DNA of 64,000 bases from Bacteroidaceae bacterium (lineage in GTDB: Bacteria; Bacteroidota; Bacteroidia; Bacteroidales; Bacteroidaceae), in contig JAFZZI010000004.1 in the NCBI GenBank assembly GCA_017615835.1, forward strand, positions 185,546 through 249,545, given 5' to 3'. How positions within the stretch are numbered: the first letter of the stretch is position 1; each line of letters opens with the position of its first letter. Shown here piece after piece: positions 46,624-57,400 of this stretch. The notes under the pieces were generated by a model. It saw only the letters and a list, made by a program, of their open reading frames with translations, did no database searches and was not told the origin of the DNA. The position numbers were made by a program, and so were the translations under genes.

Positions 46624-47331
46624 ATGAAAAGGCTGTTATTCATATTGAGTGCTGTGCTGCTGTCTTTCTACGGATGTGATAAAGAGGATATAGCGAACAA
46701 TGGGTCGGAATCACAAAACGGTTCTGAAAATGGTTATCAATATATAGACCTTGGTCTGAGCGTGAAGTGGGCAACCTTCAATGTGGGTGCCACTAAGCCG
46801 GAGGAGTACGGAAATTATTACGCTTGGGGTGAGACAGAACCGAAAGATAACTATTCATGGTCCGCCTACAAGTGGTGCGACGGCTCGTCCCGTACTCTGA
46901 CAAAATACAACATCAACAGCCGTTATGGCATCGTCGATAACAAGACCGCCCTTGATCCTGAAGATGACGTGGCTCATGTCAAGTGGGGCGGCAGATGGCG
47001 TATGCCGACCAATGAAGAACAGGAAGAACTCATTGACAACTGCACCTGGACCTGGTATCGCAGTGGCAATACAGAGTTTAACGGTGTGGCCGGCTATAAA
47101 GTGACAAGTAAAATAGATGGTTATACCGACCGCTTCATTTTCCTGCCGGCTGCCGGATGGCGCGAAGAGACTTTCCTCAGAGGTGGTAGCTACGGCGGCG
47201 TTTACTGGTCCGGTTCGCTCTACACGGACCGCCCGAACGAAGTGCGGAGCATCGGCTTCGATTCCGACATCTTGGGTCCGGGCTACTACTACCGCTTCTA
47301 CGGTCAGTCCGTGCGTCCCGTCTGCCCGTAG
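46624..47331 (+). CDS. FISUMP/C-type-lectin-like lipoprotein
   Basis: A 235-residue surface lipoprotein (lipobox SFYGC, Cys 18) with a short linker and a single domain: YIDLGLSVKWATFNVGA, YYAWGETEPKDNYSW, GGRWRMPTNEEQEELIDNC, FLPAAGWREE, GGVYWSGSLY and a final GQSVRPVCP. This pattern belongs to the Fibrobacter succinogenes major paralogous domain family (FISUMP, DUF1566-like), whose fold is related to C-type lectins and formylglycine-generating enzyme-like domains. Function of the family is unknown; ligand binding at the surface is plausible. It sits alone between ilvD and secA and has its own inverted repeat upstream and a hairpin downstream. No reverse transcriptase or template repeat is nearby. 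Confidence 0.75.
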   Translation: MKRLLFILSAVLLSFYGCDKEDIANNGSESQNGSENGYQYIDLGLSVKWATFNVGATKPEEYGNYYAWGETEPKDNYSWSAYKWCDGSSRTLTKYNINSRYGIVDNKTALDPEDDVAHVKWGGRWRMPTNEEQEELIDNCTWTWYRSGNTEFNGVAGYKVTSKIDGYTDRFIFLPAAGWREETFLRGGSYGGVYWSGSLYTDRPNEVRSIGFDSDILGPGYYYRFYGQSVRPVCP

Positions 47332-47352
47332 GATTTTTGTTTTCCATTTGTG

Positions 47353-47408
47353 GGAGCCGGAACAATGGATCCGGGAACTTCATCTCCAGAATCTATTGCT
47401 CCGGCTCC
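47353..47408 (+). terminator. GC-rich inverted repeat after the FISUMP-like gene
   Basis: GGAGCCGG (47353-47360) pairs with CCGGCTCC (47401-47408), flanking a 40-base interior whose ends (AACAAT and ATTGCT) can add partial pairing; GGTTTATT follows. A possible terminator, but the long loop makes this uncertain. Confidence 0.4.
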
Positions 47409-47429
47409 GGTTTATTATGTTACATATTC

Positions 47430-47461
47430 TTTTCAAATATACATGAAAAAACGTACCTTTG
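47430..47461 (+). promoter_or_regulatory. Promoter of secA
   Basis: TTTC (47430-47433), 20 bases, then a perfect TACCTTTG (47454-47461). The ATG is at 47519, giving a leader of about 50 bases. Confidence 0.6.
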
Positions 47462-47518
47462 CGTTTTGGCACGGGATTTGCCGTGTATTGCATCAGTAAC
47501 GAATAGAAATACCGCATA

Positions 47519-50500
47519 ATGGGGTTTAATGATTTTATAGGGAAGCTTTTCGGCAACAAGCAGACTCGTGACATCAGGGAGATTCAGCCGTGGGTGGAAA
47601 AGATCAAGGCAGCTTATCCTAAGTATGAAAAACTGTCAAATGATGAGTTGCGTGCAGCCACACTTGACATTAAAAAGAAAGTCCGGGATTTTGTGATTCC
47701 GGAAAAGCAGCGCATTGAGGAACTGAAGGCCAAGGTTGAGCAGACCGAACTGGAGGAGCGCGAGCCTCTGTTCAATCAGATAGACAAGTTGGAGAAAGAG
47801 GTTCTGGACCGCTATGAGGTGGTGTTGGACGAAGTGCTTCCGGATGTTTTCGCCATAGTGAAGGAGACTGCCCGCCGCTTTACCGAGAACGAACAGGTAG
47901 AGGTTATGGCGACTGATTTTGACCGGGAACTGGCTGCAACGCACGATTTTGTGCGCATTGAAGGTGACAAGGCACTGTGGCAGCAGCATTGGGTGGCCGG
48001 CGGAAACGATACTGTGTGGAACATGATTCACTATGATGTACAGTTGTTCGGCGGTGTTGTCCTGCATAAGGGAAAGATAGCGGAGATGGCTACAGGTGAG
48101 GGTAAGACTTTGGTGGCTACCTTGCCGGTATTTCTGAATGCACTCACCGGCAACGGTGTGCATGTGGTTACCGTGAACGACTATCTTGCCAAGCGTGACG
48201 CCGAGTGGATGGGACCGCTGTATATGTTCCACGGATTGTCCGTTGACTGCATTGACAAGCATCAGCCCAACTCTGAGGCCAGACGCAATGCATACCGTTG
48301 CGACATCACCTTCGGCACCAACAATGAGTTCGGCTTTGATTATCTTCGCGACAATATGGCCGGCCATCCGTCAGAACTTGTGCAGCGGGGTCACAATTAT
48401 GCAATTGTCGATGAGGTTGACTCCGTTCTTATTGATGATGCACGTACCCCGCTGATTATATCCGGTCCGGTTCCGAAGGGCGAAGACCAGCAGTTCGAGC
48501 AGCTTCGTCCTCAGGTCGAGCAGCTTTTTGAAGCTCAGAAACGTCTGTCAACCCAGTTCCTTGCTGATGCCAGGAAGAAGGTTTATTCAGATAATCCGGA
48601 TGAGGTGGCCGAGGGCTTTCTTTCACTGTTCCGCAGTTTCAAGGCATTGCCGAAGAACAAAGCCCTGATAAAGTTCCTCAGTGAGCCCGGAATCAAGGTG
48701 GGAATGCAGAAGACCGAGGAGATTTACATGGAGCAGCAGAACAAACGTATGCCGGAGGCAGTTGAGCCGCTCTATTTCGTGATTGACGAGAAACTTAACA
48801 GCGTAGATCTTACTGACAAGGGTGTAGAACTGATAAGCGGAACCCAACAGGATCCTGAATTCTTCGTTCTGCCGGACATTGCCTCACAACTTTCAGAATT
48901 GGAGAGCAGGGAGGGCCTTGGAAAAGAAGAACGTCTAGCCTTGAAGGATGAGCTTCTGACTAACTATGCCGTCAAAAGCGAGAGGATTCATACTATAAAT
49001 CAGCTTCTGAAGGCCTATGCAATGTTTGAAAGGGATGTTGAGTACATTGTTACGGAAGACGGTCAGGTCAAGATTGTAGATGAGCAGACCGGCCGTATAA
49101 TGGAAGGCAGACGTTACAGCGACGGATTGCATCAGGCAATTGAGGCAAAAGAGAGGGTAAAGGTTCAGGCTGCCACTCAGACATTTGCCACCATCACGCT
49201 TCAGAACTATTTCAGGATGTACCACAAACTTGCCGGTATGACAGGAACAGCGGAGACTGAAGCAGGCGAGTTCTGGGATATTTACAAGCTTGACGTGGTA
49301 GTGATTCCTACCAACAAGCCTATTGCCCGCGTGGACATGAATGACCGAATCTACAAGACAAAGCGCGAGAAGTACAAGGCTGTTATTGAAGAGATTGTCA
49401 GGCTGGTTGATGCCGGCAGGCCTGTCTTGGTCGGTACGACGTCTGTCGAGATAAGCGAGCAGTTAAGCCGTATGCTTACAATGCGCAAGATTGAGCATAA
49501 TGTCCTGAATGCCAAGTTGCACCAGAAAGAGGCAGATATCGTTGCAAAGGCCGGTCAACGCAGTATTGTTACCATAGCTACCAATATGGCAGGTCGTGGA
49601 ACGGATATTAAGCTGAGTGATGAGGTAAGGGCGGCAGGCGGTCTTGCAATCGTAGGAACTGAGCGTCATGAAAGCAGACGTGTTGACCGTCAGTTGCGTG
49701 GTCGTTCCGGGCGTCAGGGAGATCCCGGTTCGTCGGTTTTCTTTATTTCTCTTGAGGACAACCTCATGCGTCTTTTCGGTTCTGACAAAATTGCTCCGCT
49801 GATGGACAAGATGGGCCTCGAAGAGGACGAGATGATTGAGAACAGTTTCATTACGAAGCGTATAGAGCAAGCCCAGAAGAAGGTTGAAGAAAACCATTTT
49901 GGAGTCCGCAAACGCTTGCTTGAATATGATGACGTGATGAACAAGCAACGTACCGTGATTTACGAGAAACGTCGTCATGCCCTTATGGGTGAACGTATTG
50001 GCATGGACATTGCAAACATGATATGGGACAGAAGCGCAGTTATTACGGAGCGTTGTGCAGATTATGGTTCCCTTCAGATGGAACTGTTCAGGGTTCTTGC
50101 CATTGAGACTCCTTTCAGTGAAGAGGAGTTTGGACAGATGAAACCTGAAGACGTTACCGACAAAGTGTTTGCTGCTGCTATGGAAAATTACAAACGCAAG
50201 TGCGAGCGTCTGTCGCAGATTGTCAATCCTGTCATCAAGAGGGTTTTCGAGGAGAGCGGTGAAAGATATGAGAATATACTGATTCCCATTACGGACGGAC
50301 GCAGGCTTTACCAGATTCCTGTGAATCTGAAAGCTGCTTATGAGACAGAAGGCAGGGAGGTGGTCAAGTCGTTCCAAAAGGCGATACTGCTTCATACAAT
50401 CGATGAATGCTGGAAGGAAAACCTTCGGGAACTGGATGAACTCAAGCATTCCGTCCAGAATGCCAGTTATGAGCAGAAGGATCCTCTGCTGATATTCAAG

Positions 50501-50818
50501 CTTGAGTCTGTGACCTTGTTTGACAATATGGTGGATAAAATGAATGATCAGACCATATCTGTCCTCATGAGGGGCCAGATTCCCGAGCCGGATCCGAGTC
50601 AGGTTCGTGAGGCCCCCGCCCAGAACCGTTCGCAGCGCAGACAGTACACAGAGAACAGGTCTCAGTTGGGAGACCCGAACCAGCGTGCTGCCGCCGGACG
50701 TGATACCCGTCAGCAGGTACGAGAACCTATCAGGGTTGAGAAGACTCCCGGACGCAATGATCCGTGTCCGTGCGGCAGTGGCCTGAAGTTCAAGAATTGC
50801 CACGGTAAGAACTTGTAA
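47519..50818 (+). CDS. secA: Preprotein translocase ATPase SecA
   Basis: Motor ATPase that drives export of preproteins through SecYEG. The 1099 residues are long but normal for Bacteroidetes. Visible: the N-terminal helix [14 protein letters not shown], Walker [15 protein letters not shown], Walker [18 protein letters not shown], the preprotein cross-linking region, [24 protein letters not shown] and [16 protein letters not shown] of the second nucleotide domain. The C-terminal zinc tail is complete: [15 protein letters not shown] hypothetical gene follows by 24 bases. Confidence 0.98.
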   Translation: MGFNDFIGKLFGNKQTRDIREIQPWVEKIKAAYPKYEKLSNDELRAATLDIKKKVRDFVIPEKQRIEELKAKVEQTELEEREPLFNQIDKLEKEVLDRYEVVLDEVLPDVFAIVKETARRFTENEQVEVMATDFDRELAATHDFVRIEGDKALWQQHWVAGGNDTVWNMIHYDVQLFGGVVLHKGKIAEMATGEGKTLVATLPVFLNALTGNGVHVVTVNDYLAKRDAEWMGPLYMFHGLSVDCIDKHQPNSEARRNAYRCDITFGTNNEFGFDYLRDNMAGHPSELVQRGHNYAIVDEVDSVLIDDARTPLIISGPVPKGEDQQFEQLRPQVEQLFEAQKRLSTQFLADARKKVYSDNPDEVAEGFLSLFRSFKALPKNKALIKFLSEPGIKVGMQKTEEIYMEQQNKRMPEAVEPLYFVIDEKLNSVDLTDKGVELISGTQQDPEFFVLPDIASQLSELESREGLGKEERLALKDELLTNYAVKSERIHTINQLLKAYAMFERDVEYIVTEDGQVKIVDEQTGRIMEGRRYSDGLHQAIEAKERVKVQAATQTFATITLQNYFRMYHKLAGMTGTAETEAGEFWDIYKLDVVVIPTNKPIARVDMNDRIYKTKREKYKAVIEEIVRLVDAGRPVLVGTTSVEISEQLSRMLTMRKIEHNVLNAKLHQKEADIVAKAGQRSIVTIATNMAGRGTDIKLSDEVRAAGGLAIVGTERHESRRVDRQLRGRSGRQGDPGSSVFFISLEDNLMRLFGSDKIAPLMDKMGLEEDEMIENSFITKRIEQAQKKVEENHFGVRKRLLEYDDVMNKQRTVIYEKRRHALMGERIGMDIANMIWDRSAVITERCADYGSLQMELFRVLAIETPFSEEEFGQMKPEDVTDKVFAAAMENYKRKCERLSQIVNPVIKRVFEESGERYENILIPITDGRRLYQIPVNLKAAYETEGREVVKSFQKAILLHTIDECWKENLRELDELKHSVQNASYEQKDPLLIFKLESVTLFDNMVDKMNDQTISVLMRGQIPEPDPSQVREAPAQNRSQRRQYTENRSQLGDPNQRAAAGRDTRQQVREPIRVEKTPGRNDPCPCGSGLKFKNCHGKNL

Positions 50819-50842
50819 TCATCCTATTAAACAAAAGCATAA

Positions 50843-51286
50843 ATGGAGTTCAGTGAATCTGCTTTCAAAGAGATGACGGATCTGGTGAGAGGCGCGCTGA
50901 AGTTTTACTTCCAGCCTACTGAAACGCCAGTGGTTACCGACATTCATCTGCAGCCTCTCCGGGAATCCGGCGAGTTGATTGTAAGTGATGACGACCGCGA
51001 ACTGAAACGCTCGGTCATTTCGGAACTGGCTGAATTGCCGGAGGACAGTTTCAGTCAGGTTATGGAGAAGGAACTTCGTGCCGTATTAAAGGAGATTGAC
51101 AAGACAACCCCCCTGGAGACCCTCAATATATGGAAACCCTTTAATTTTGTCATGGTGGATGATGAGGGAGAGACAGTTGCGGAGCTGATGCTGTTTGATG
51201 ACGAAAACCAGTTGCTGAGCCAGACTCTGATGGATGGCTTGGACAAGGATCTGGAAAATTTCCTGAAGGAACTCATGGCGGACTGA
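50843..51286 (+). CDS. Conserved hypothetical acidic protein
   Basis: A 147-residue soluble protein I do not recognise. It is strongly acidic (for example VSDDDRELKRS, FDDENQLLSQ, DKDLENFLKELM), with no signal peptide, membrane helix, or catalytic motif. Helical N- and C-terminal parts frame a central beta-rich stretch (NFVMVDDEGETVAELMLFDDE). It starts 24 bases after secA and probably shares its transcript, so a role with protein export or folding is possible but not shown. Codon usage looks like neighbours. Confidence 0.7.
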   Translation: MEFSESAFKEMTDLVRGALKFYFQPTETPVVTDIHLQPLRESGELIVSDDDRELKRSVISELAELPEDSFSQVMEKELRAVLKEIDKTTPLETLNIWKPFNFVMVDDEGETVAELMLFDDENQLLSQTLMDGLDKDLENFLKELMAD

Positions 51287-51363
51287 TTTCAACCTGTTGA
51301 GGTTGTAATTGGTGTGTTGAATGCTAAAAAAGCCTAAATAATACATTATAGGCTGAAAACTTG

Positions 51364-51393
51364 TTGTGCCTTGCCGGGTTTTCTGTAACTTTG
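51364..51393 (+). promoter_or_regulatory. Promoter of the TetR-RND operon, possibly leaderless
   Basis: TTG (51364-51366), 19 bases, then a perfect TAACTTTG (51386-51393). The TetR ATG begins at 51398, only 4 bases after the -7 box, so transcription would begin at or beside the start codon. Confidence 0.6.
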
Positions 51394-51397
51394 CGGC

Positions 51398-52030
51398 ATG
51401 AATAGAATCCGCATAGACAGAGACGAACTCAGACCTGTTGTCATAAGGAAAGCAACCTCAATGTTTTTCAAGTCTGGTGTCGATGAAATCCGGATGGATG
51501 ACATTGCTCTTGAAATGTCAATATCAAAAAGGACTCTGTATGAGATGTTCGGCAGCAAGGAGGATTTATTGCTGGAATGCCTTGACTATCATACCAGTTC
51601 TCAGTCAGACTTGTTTGAAAAAGCGATAGCGGCCGGGAGCGATGTCCTTTCTGTTACCATGAATTATATAGAGAAACTATATTCGAACTCCGGCGAATCC
51701 GTTCTTTCTCCAGTCAGAAATCTGGAAAAGTATCCCAAGGTTAAGGAAAGACTGAAACAATATCGGGATGGGGCACGCGACAATATGCGATGCATCCTGA
51801 GATTGGGTATTTCGCAGGGCGTAATACGTGATGACATAAACATTGAAACCCTTCTTGATTCCTTTGCTTTTATGGGACAGTTATGCATGAGGGAGGAGCA
51901 TGTTGGCAATAATTCGCTTGAAGATTGTGTCAACTCTACTTTTCTTGTCCTGCTTAGAGGAATAGCAACGCAGGAGGGGCTGGAGAGGATAGAGAAAAGT
52001 GTGAAAGAAAAACAACAGTATATAAGATGA
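51398..52030 (+). CDS. TetR/AcrR-family regulator
   Basis: A 210-residue DNA-binding regulator, probably a repressor of the efflux operon it heads. The N-terminal HTH spans about residues 10-55: VIRKATSMFFKSGVDEIRMDDIALEMSISKRTLYEMFGSKEDLL (described as residues 13-56), with the recognition helix around SISKRTLYEMF. The C-terminal ligand domain is variable and gives no clue to the inducer. Its stop overlaps the TolC-like start by 4 bases (ATGA). The promoter touches the start codon, so autoregulation could act by blocking this site (inference). Confidence 0.9.
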   Translation: MNRIRIDRDELRPVVIRKATSMFFKSGVDEIRMDDIALEMSISKRTLYEMFGSKEDLLLECLDYHTSSQSDLFEKAIAAGSDVLSVTMNYIEKLYSNSGESVLSPVRNLEKYPKVKERLKQYRDGARDNMRCILRLGISQGVIRDDINIETLLDSFAFMGQLCMREEHVGNNSLEDCVNSTFLVLLRGIATQEGLERIEKSVKEKQQYIR

Positions 52031-53394
52031 AGATTCTTTTGGAAAAAGGTAGATTGTTTGCGCTGGCTGTCGCAATCATGCTGTCGTGTGTCTCATCAGT
52101 GGCACAGCAGACAGAACAGTCAGTCAGTATGCCGATGTATCTGACACTGGAAAAAGCCATTGAAATTGGTCTTGCCGAAAATCCCACGATAGTGGTGGCA
52201 GATCAGCAGATACAGTTGAAGGAGATAAGCAAGAAGGAGGCCTGGCAGGCATTGTTGCCTTCGGCGGAGATTTCGGGAACTGTGCAATATACGTTGCTGG
52301 CTGCTGAGATGAAACTTAACAATATGTCATTCAAGATGGGACAGGACAACACATCGACGTGGAATGCACAGATGCAGGTGACCCTTCCGCTGTTTGCTCC
52401 AACCGTGTATGCCACAATGAACCTGACCAAAAGCGACCTGGAGAATGCGGTGGAGCAGAGCCGCAGTTCCAAACTGGATCTGGTGAATCAGATTACAAAG
52501 GCATATTACCAGCTTATCCTGGCCCAGGACAGTTATGATGTTCTGACAAAAAGCTATGAACAGAGCAGCCGTAACTTTGAAGTGATAAACAATATGTATC
52601 AGTTGGGCAGTGCGAGTGAATATGACAAGATAAGTGCCGAGGTCCAGATGCGCAGTATGCAGCCTACTGTGATTTCAGCCAGGAACGGCGTGAACCTTGC
52701 AAAACTTCAACTGAAGGTTCTCATGGGTGTAACTGCCGATGTTGATTTCTCAATTGAGGACAGACTGGAAGACTATGAGGACAGGTTGATGTCTGAGATG
52801 GTCTATGCCGAAGATTGCTCGCTGGAGAACAATACGTCTCTACGGCAGATGAGACTGAGCGAGAAGATGCTTCAGCAGACGCTCAAGATTCAGAAAATGA
52901 ATTTCGTCCCGACTCTTGCACTCGTGGGCTCATACTCTTTCCAGTCTCTTTACAACGATAACCTGAGATTCTCCGATTATGATTGGTCCAAAAGCTCAAA
53001 TCTGATTCTTTCATTGTCTATTCCGATATACAGGGCATCCAACTTTACAAAAATCAAAAGCACAAAACTTCAGATTAACCAACTTGCTGAGAACCGCAAG
53101 TACACTGAGAGACAGTTGGATATGCAGGTCCGTACCTTTGTTGACAATATGAAGGCAAGTGCCGAGCAGGTTGCCAGCAACAAAGAGGCAATAGCACAGG
53201 CCGACAAAGGTTATGAAATTGCAAAGAAAAGATACGAGATTGGCGGAGGTACGATTCTTGAACTCAACAGTTCTGAATTGTCTCTTGTCTCTGCAAAACT
53301 GACATACAGTCAGTCTATTTACGATTATCTTGCAGCCAAGGCTGATTTGGACAAGGTTCTCGGAAAGAACGATTTTATCAATATTGCTGAGTAG
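52027..53394 (+). CDS. TolC-like outer-membrane efflux protein
   Basis: Outer-membrane channel of a tripartite pump, 455 residues with a signal peptide ending near VAQQ (about 30). Two OEP repeats are visible: YLTLEKAIEIGLAENPTIVVADQQI and the matching second half starting at about residue 265 (LENNTSLRQMRLSEKMLQQTLKI), with long coiled-coil helices (QLDMQVRTFVDNMKASAEQV) and the typical KRYEIGGGTILELNSSELSL near the C-terminus. It starts inside the TetR stop codon and is followed after 10 bases by the adaptor. Confidence 0.93.
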   Translation: MKILLEKGRLFALAVAIMLSCVSSVAQQTEQSVSMPMYLTLEKAIEIGLAENPTIVVADQQIQLKEISKKEAWQALLPSAEISGTVQYTLLAAEMKLNNMSFKMGQDNTSTWNAQMQVTLPLFAPTVYATMNLTKSDLENAVEQSRSSKLDLVNQITKAYYQLILAQDSYDVLTKSYEQSSRNFEVINNMYQLGSASEYDKISAEVQMRSMQPTVISARNGVNLAKLQLKVLMGVTADVDFSIEDRLEDYEDRLMSEMVYAEDCSLENNTSLRQMRLSEKMLQQTLKIQKMNFVPTLALVGSYSFQSLYNDNLRFSDYDWSKSSNLILSLSIPIYRASNFTKIKSTKLQINQLAENRKYTERQLDMQVRTFVDNMKASAEQVASNKEAIAQADKGYEIAKKRYEIGGGTILELNSSELSLVSAKLTYSQSIYDYLAAKADLDKVLGKNDFINIAE

Positions 53395-53404
53395 AATATT
53401 AAAA

Positions 53405-54433
53405 ATGAATCATAATATGAAAACTTTCAAATGTCTGTTTTTGGCGTTCTGTGTTGCCACTGCTGTCTCTTCGTGCCAGAACAAGAGCTCCGAGGATGCA
53501 GGTAAGCCAGTAGCCAAGCCTATCGTCAAGTTGGCTTCGGTAAACGTTGAATCGGTTGACCAGTTGCAGGTTTACTCCGCTTCCATAGAAGGAGAGTCAA
53601 AAAACAATATTGCGCCATCATCTCCGATGCGCATAGATAAAATCCTCGTTGAAGTCGGTGACAATGTCCGCAAGGGTCAGAAACTGGTTCAGATGGATGA
53701 GGCTAATCTCAAGCAGCTTGAATTGCAGATAAAGAATCTGGAAGTCCAGTTCAACCGTGTTGATCAGCTCTACCAGGTTGGCGGTGTTTCAAAAGCAGAG
53801 TGGGACAACATCAACCTGCAGCTTGAGGTAAACAGGACGGCATATAGGAATCTGTTGGAGAACACTCAACTGCTCAGCCCTATAGATGGTGTCGTGACTG
53901 CCAGGAATTATGACAACGGCGATCTGTACAGCGGTCAGCCTGTACTGATAGTGCAGCGAATCACCCCTGTAAAACTCAAGATAAACGTATCAGAACAGTA
54001 CTTTTCGCGAGTCAGCCAGAACGATGCCGTTACGATTGAGCTGGATGCCTATCCGGGTGAGACATTCAGAGGAAAGGTATCCCTGATATATCCGTCTATA
54101 GATTCATACACGCATACTTTTACAGTCGAGGTGACTGTTGCCAATGCAGAACGCAAACTCCGCCCCGGAATGTTTGCGAGAGCCACTCTGAATCTTGGAG
54201 CCGAAAATCACGTTGTTGTACCGGATATAGCCATAGTCAAGAGAGCAGGTTCGGGCGACCGTTTCGTGTATGTCTATGAGAATGACGGCACCGTCAGTTA
54301 CAGGAAGGTGGAGTTGGGACAGAGACTAGGTGACCGTTTCGAACTGATTTCCGGCGTTCCTGACAATGCCAGAGTTGTCATAGCAGGTCAAAACAGGCTG
54401 GCTGACGGTGTGGAAGTTGAGGTTGAACAGTAA
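53405..54433 (+). CDS. RND efflux periplasmic adaptor, lipoprotein
   Basis: Membrane-fusion protein linking the RND pump to the channel. Either ATG 53405 or 53417 gives a lipoprotein signal (VSSCQ, Cys 25 or 21). The order is beta-barrel, lipoyl and a short helical hairpin: SPMRIDKILVEVGDNVRKGQKLVQMD (lipoyl half), LKQLELQIKNLEVQFNRVDQLY (hairpin), LLSPIDGVVTARNYDNGD (second lipoyl half), then RPGMFARATLNLG and VPDIAIVKRAG. The short hairpin is typical of AcrA/MexA relatives. It lies 12 bases before the pump gene. Confidence 0.93.
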   Translation: MNHNMKTFKCLFLAFCVATAVSSCQNKSSEDAGKPVAKPIVKLASVNVESVDQLQVYSASIEGESKNNIAPSSPMRIDKILVEVGDNVRKGQKLVQMDEANLKQLELQIKNLEVQFNRVDQLYQVGGVSKAEWDNINLQLEVNRTAYRNLLENTQLLSPIDGVVTARNYDNGDLYSGQPVLIVQRITPVKLKINVSEQYFSRVSQNDAVTIELDAYPGETFRGKVSLIYPSIDSYTHTFTVEVTVANAERKLRPGMFARATLNLGAENHVVVPDIAIVKRAGSGDRFVYVYENDGTVSYRKVELGQRLGDRFELISGVPDNARVVIAGQNRLADGVEVEVEQ

Positions 54434-54445
54434 ATCTGCCGGTCA

Positions 54446-57400
54446 ATGAGTCTGTACGAAGGTTCGGTCAGAAGACCGGTTATGACAGCCCTGTGTTTTG
54501 TGGCTGTCGTGGTGTTCGGCATTTTCTCATATACGAAACTGCCGATTGACCAGCTCCCTGACATAGAGTCGAACACTATAATGGTGTTTACATACTACAA
54601 TGGAGCCAGTGCGTCGGATATTGAGACTAATGTAACGCGTCCTCTTGAGAGCACGCTTAACAGTTGCAGTTACATCAAGCATATAACCTCTAGATCCTCA
54701 GAGAACGTTTCTGTCATTACGCTTGAGTTTGAGTTCGGTCACGACATTGACGATCTGACAAACGATGTCCGCGACAAGCTGAATATGATTTCCATGGCGT
54801 TGCCTGACGACGCCGGTACGCCGATCCTGTTCAAGTTCGATACAAGTATGATGCCTATCATGCTTCTTTCTGTACAGGCATCAGAAAGTCAGTCGGCCTT
54901 GTACAAGATTCTGGATGAGAGTCTCGTCAATCCCCTGGAACGAATACCGGGAGTCGGTACGGTTGCCGTCGCCGGAGCTCCGCAGCGTGAGATATATGTC
55001 TATTGCGATCCCGCAAAGCTTGAAGCCTACAATATTACTATCGAAAGCATAAGTGCGCTTATCGGGGCTGAGAACCGCAACATGCCCGGTGGAAACATCG
55101 ATATAGGTAACGAAAGCTTCGCACTTCGTGTTGAAGGCGAATTCTCCGATCCTCTTGAGATGAACCATCTGGTTCTGGCATCCGTCAACGGAAGGAATGT
55201 TTACCTTAGTGATGTTGCGAGAATTGTTGACCGTACACAGGAGCGTGCCCAGCAGACATTCACCAACGGCGTTCAGGGTGCAATGGTGACTATCCAGAAG
55301 CAGACTGGTGCAAATACCGTCGAGATATGCCGCAAAGTGATGAGTATGTTGCCTGAACTCCAGAAGGGACTTCCGTCTGACATCAGACTTGGAATAATAT
55401 ATGACGGATCTGACGAGATTATCAGGACTGTGAACTCGCTGGCAGAAACCATTGCGTACGCTCTTCTGTTTGTCATATTTGTCGTGTATCTGTTTACCGG
55501 CCGCTGGCGTGCCACGGTTGTGGTGTCGATAACCATACCTCTGTCACTTATCGCTTCGTTTATATATCTTGCAGTTACCGACGGTTCGCTGAATATCATC
55601 TCCCTGAGCTGTCTTACGATAGCAATAGGTATGGTTGTGGACGATACGATTGTGGTATTGGAAAACATCACTACTCACATTGAGCGCGGTTCAGATCCGA
55701 AACAGGCGGCAATTCACGGTACCAACGAGGTCGCCGTATCGGTTATGGCATCAACGCTGACAATTTTTGCCGTATTCTTTCCGCTTACCCTGATTTCGGG
55801 TATGGCGGGCGTCATGTTCAAGCAACTGGGTTGGATGATGTGCATTATCATCGCCATCTCGCTGATTACGTCTTTGTCACTGACTCCGATGCTGTGCTCA
55901 AAGATGCTCAGGCTGGAGAAGAAACCCGGCAAGTTGCACAAGAAACTCTATTCTAACTTTATCGGCAAAGGATTGAGCAAACTGGATGTGTGGTATGCCA
56001 GAAGGATTAACTGGGCAGTACGCCACCGCAAACTTGTACTGACAATCGGAGTCGTCCTGTTCCTTCTTTCATTGCTGCTTTTCCCGGGAATCAAGTCGGA
56101 GTTCTTCCCTTCTGACGACAACGGCCGTATTTCCGTGACGGTGTACATGCCTATCAGTACAAATACCGACCGTTCAAGAGAAATGGCTGTTGAACTGGCT
56201 AATCTTTGGATGAACCGGTATGGTGAGGAAACCTTGCCGGTGTGCAACTTCCGTGTAGGTGCAGCTGACGAAAACAACACCTTTGCTTCGATGCAGACAA
56301 ACGGAACTTATGTCATATCCTTCAATATCACCCTGGCAAAGTTGGAAAAACGTGAAATTTCAAGTTCTGAGGTTGTCGCGCAGATGCGCAACGACTTGGC
56401 GGCACGTCCGGAGATAGAACGCTTCATGGTGAGGGAAGGCGGCGCAATGAGCATGGGAGGCCAGTCTTCAGCCGAATTCGAAGTGTATGGCTATGATTTC
56501 GAGGTTACAGACCGAATAGCAAAAGAGTTCATGTCTGCCATGTCGAAGGTTGAAGGTGTAGGTGAATCGTATGTAAGCCGTGACGACTATCAGCCTGAGT
56601 ATCAGGTCGAGTTTGACCGCGAGAAACTTGCTCAGCACGGGTTGAATCTTACCACGGCGGCAAGTTACCTGAGAAACCGTATTTATGGAGCTACCGCTTC
56701 GTATTTCCGTGAAGAGGGCGAGGAGTACTATATCAAGGTTCGCTACGCTCCGGAATACCGTACGGAACTTACTGATATTGAGAATATCCTGCTGTACGGG
56801 ACCAATGGACATGCAGTGAGGCTCAAAGAGGTAGGGCAGGTGGTTGAGAAGTTTACTCCTCCGACCATTCAGCGTAAAGACCGCCAGCGCATTAACACAG
56901 TAACCTGTGTAGTTGCGGGAAACTCTGCCTTGAGCGACGTGGTTGATGCGGGCAAGGAAATAATCTCTCAGATGGAAATACCCGAAGGAGTGTCAATACA
57001 GATTTCCGGTGACTATGAGGACCAGCAGGATTCCTTCCACGACATGGGCACATTGGCCGTCATTATACTTCTCCTGGTGTTTATCGTGATGGCGGCACAG
57101 TTCGAGTCGCTTACGCTGCCGTTCATCATAATGTTCTCAATACCATTTGCTTTCAGCGGCGTTCTTGTGGCACTCGTCATTACCGGCACGACACTCAACC
57201 TAATGAGTCTGCTCGGAGCAATCATGCTTATCGGTATAGTTGTGAAGAACGGAATCGTACTTATCGACTTTACAGGATTGTGCCGTGAACGCGGACTCTC
57301 TGTCATACAGTCAACTGTACGGGCTGCCCGCAGCAGGTTGCGTCCTGTCCTCATGACTACCATGACAACTATTCTGGGTATGATTCCGATGGCATTGAGC

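Noticed and set aside
46619-46626. TATTTATG as -7 box for the FISUMP-like gene
   Set aside because: It overlaps the start codon, and its transcript would begin inside the gene; it also mismatches the consensus.
47636-48367. Long minus-strand open frames within secA (also 49463-50803)
   Set aside because: They are antisense shadows of secA codon usage; secA itself is intact with all motifs.
51326-51354. Hairpin AGCCTA/TAGGCT with a T run on the minus strand
   Set aside because: It is oriented as a terminator for minus-strand transcription, but no minus-strand gene lies to its right; the stem is only 6 bp. Probably chance or a weak end of the secA transcript.
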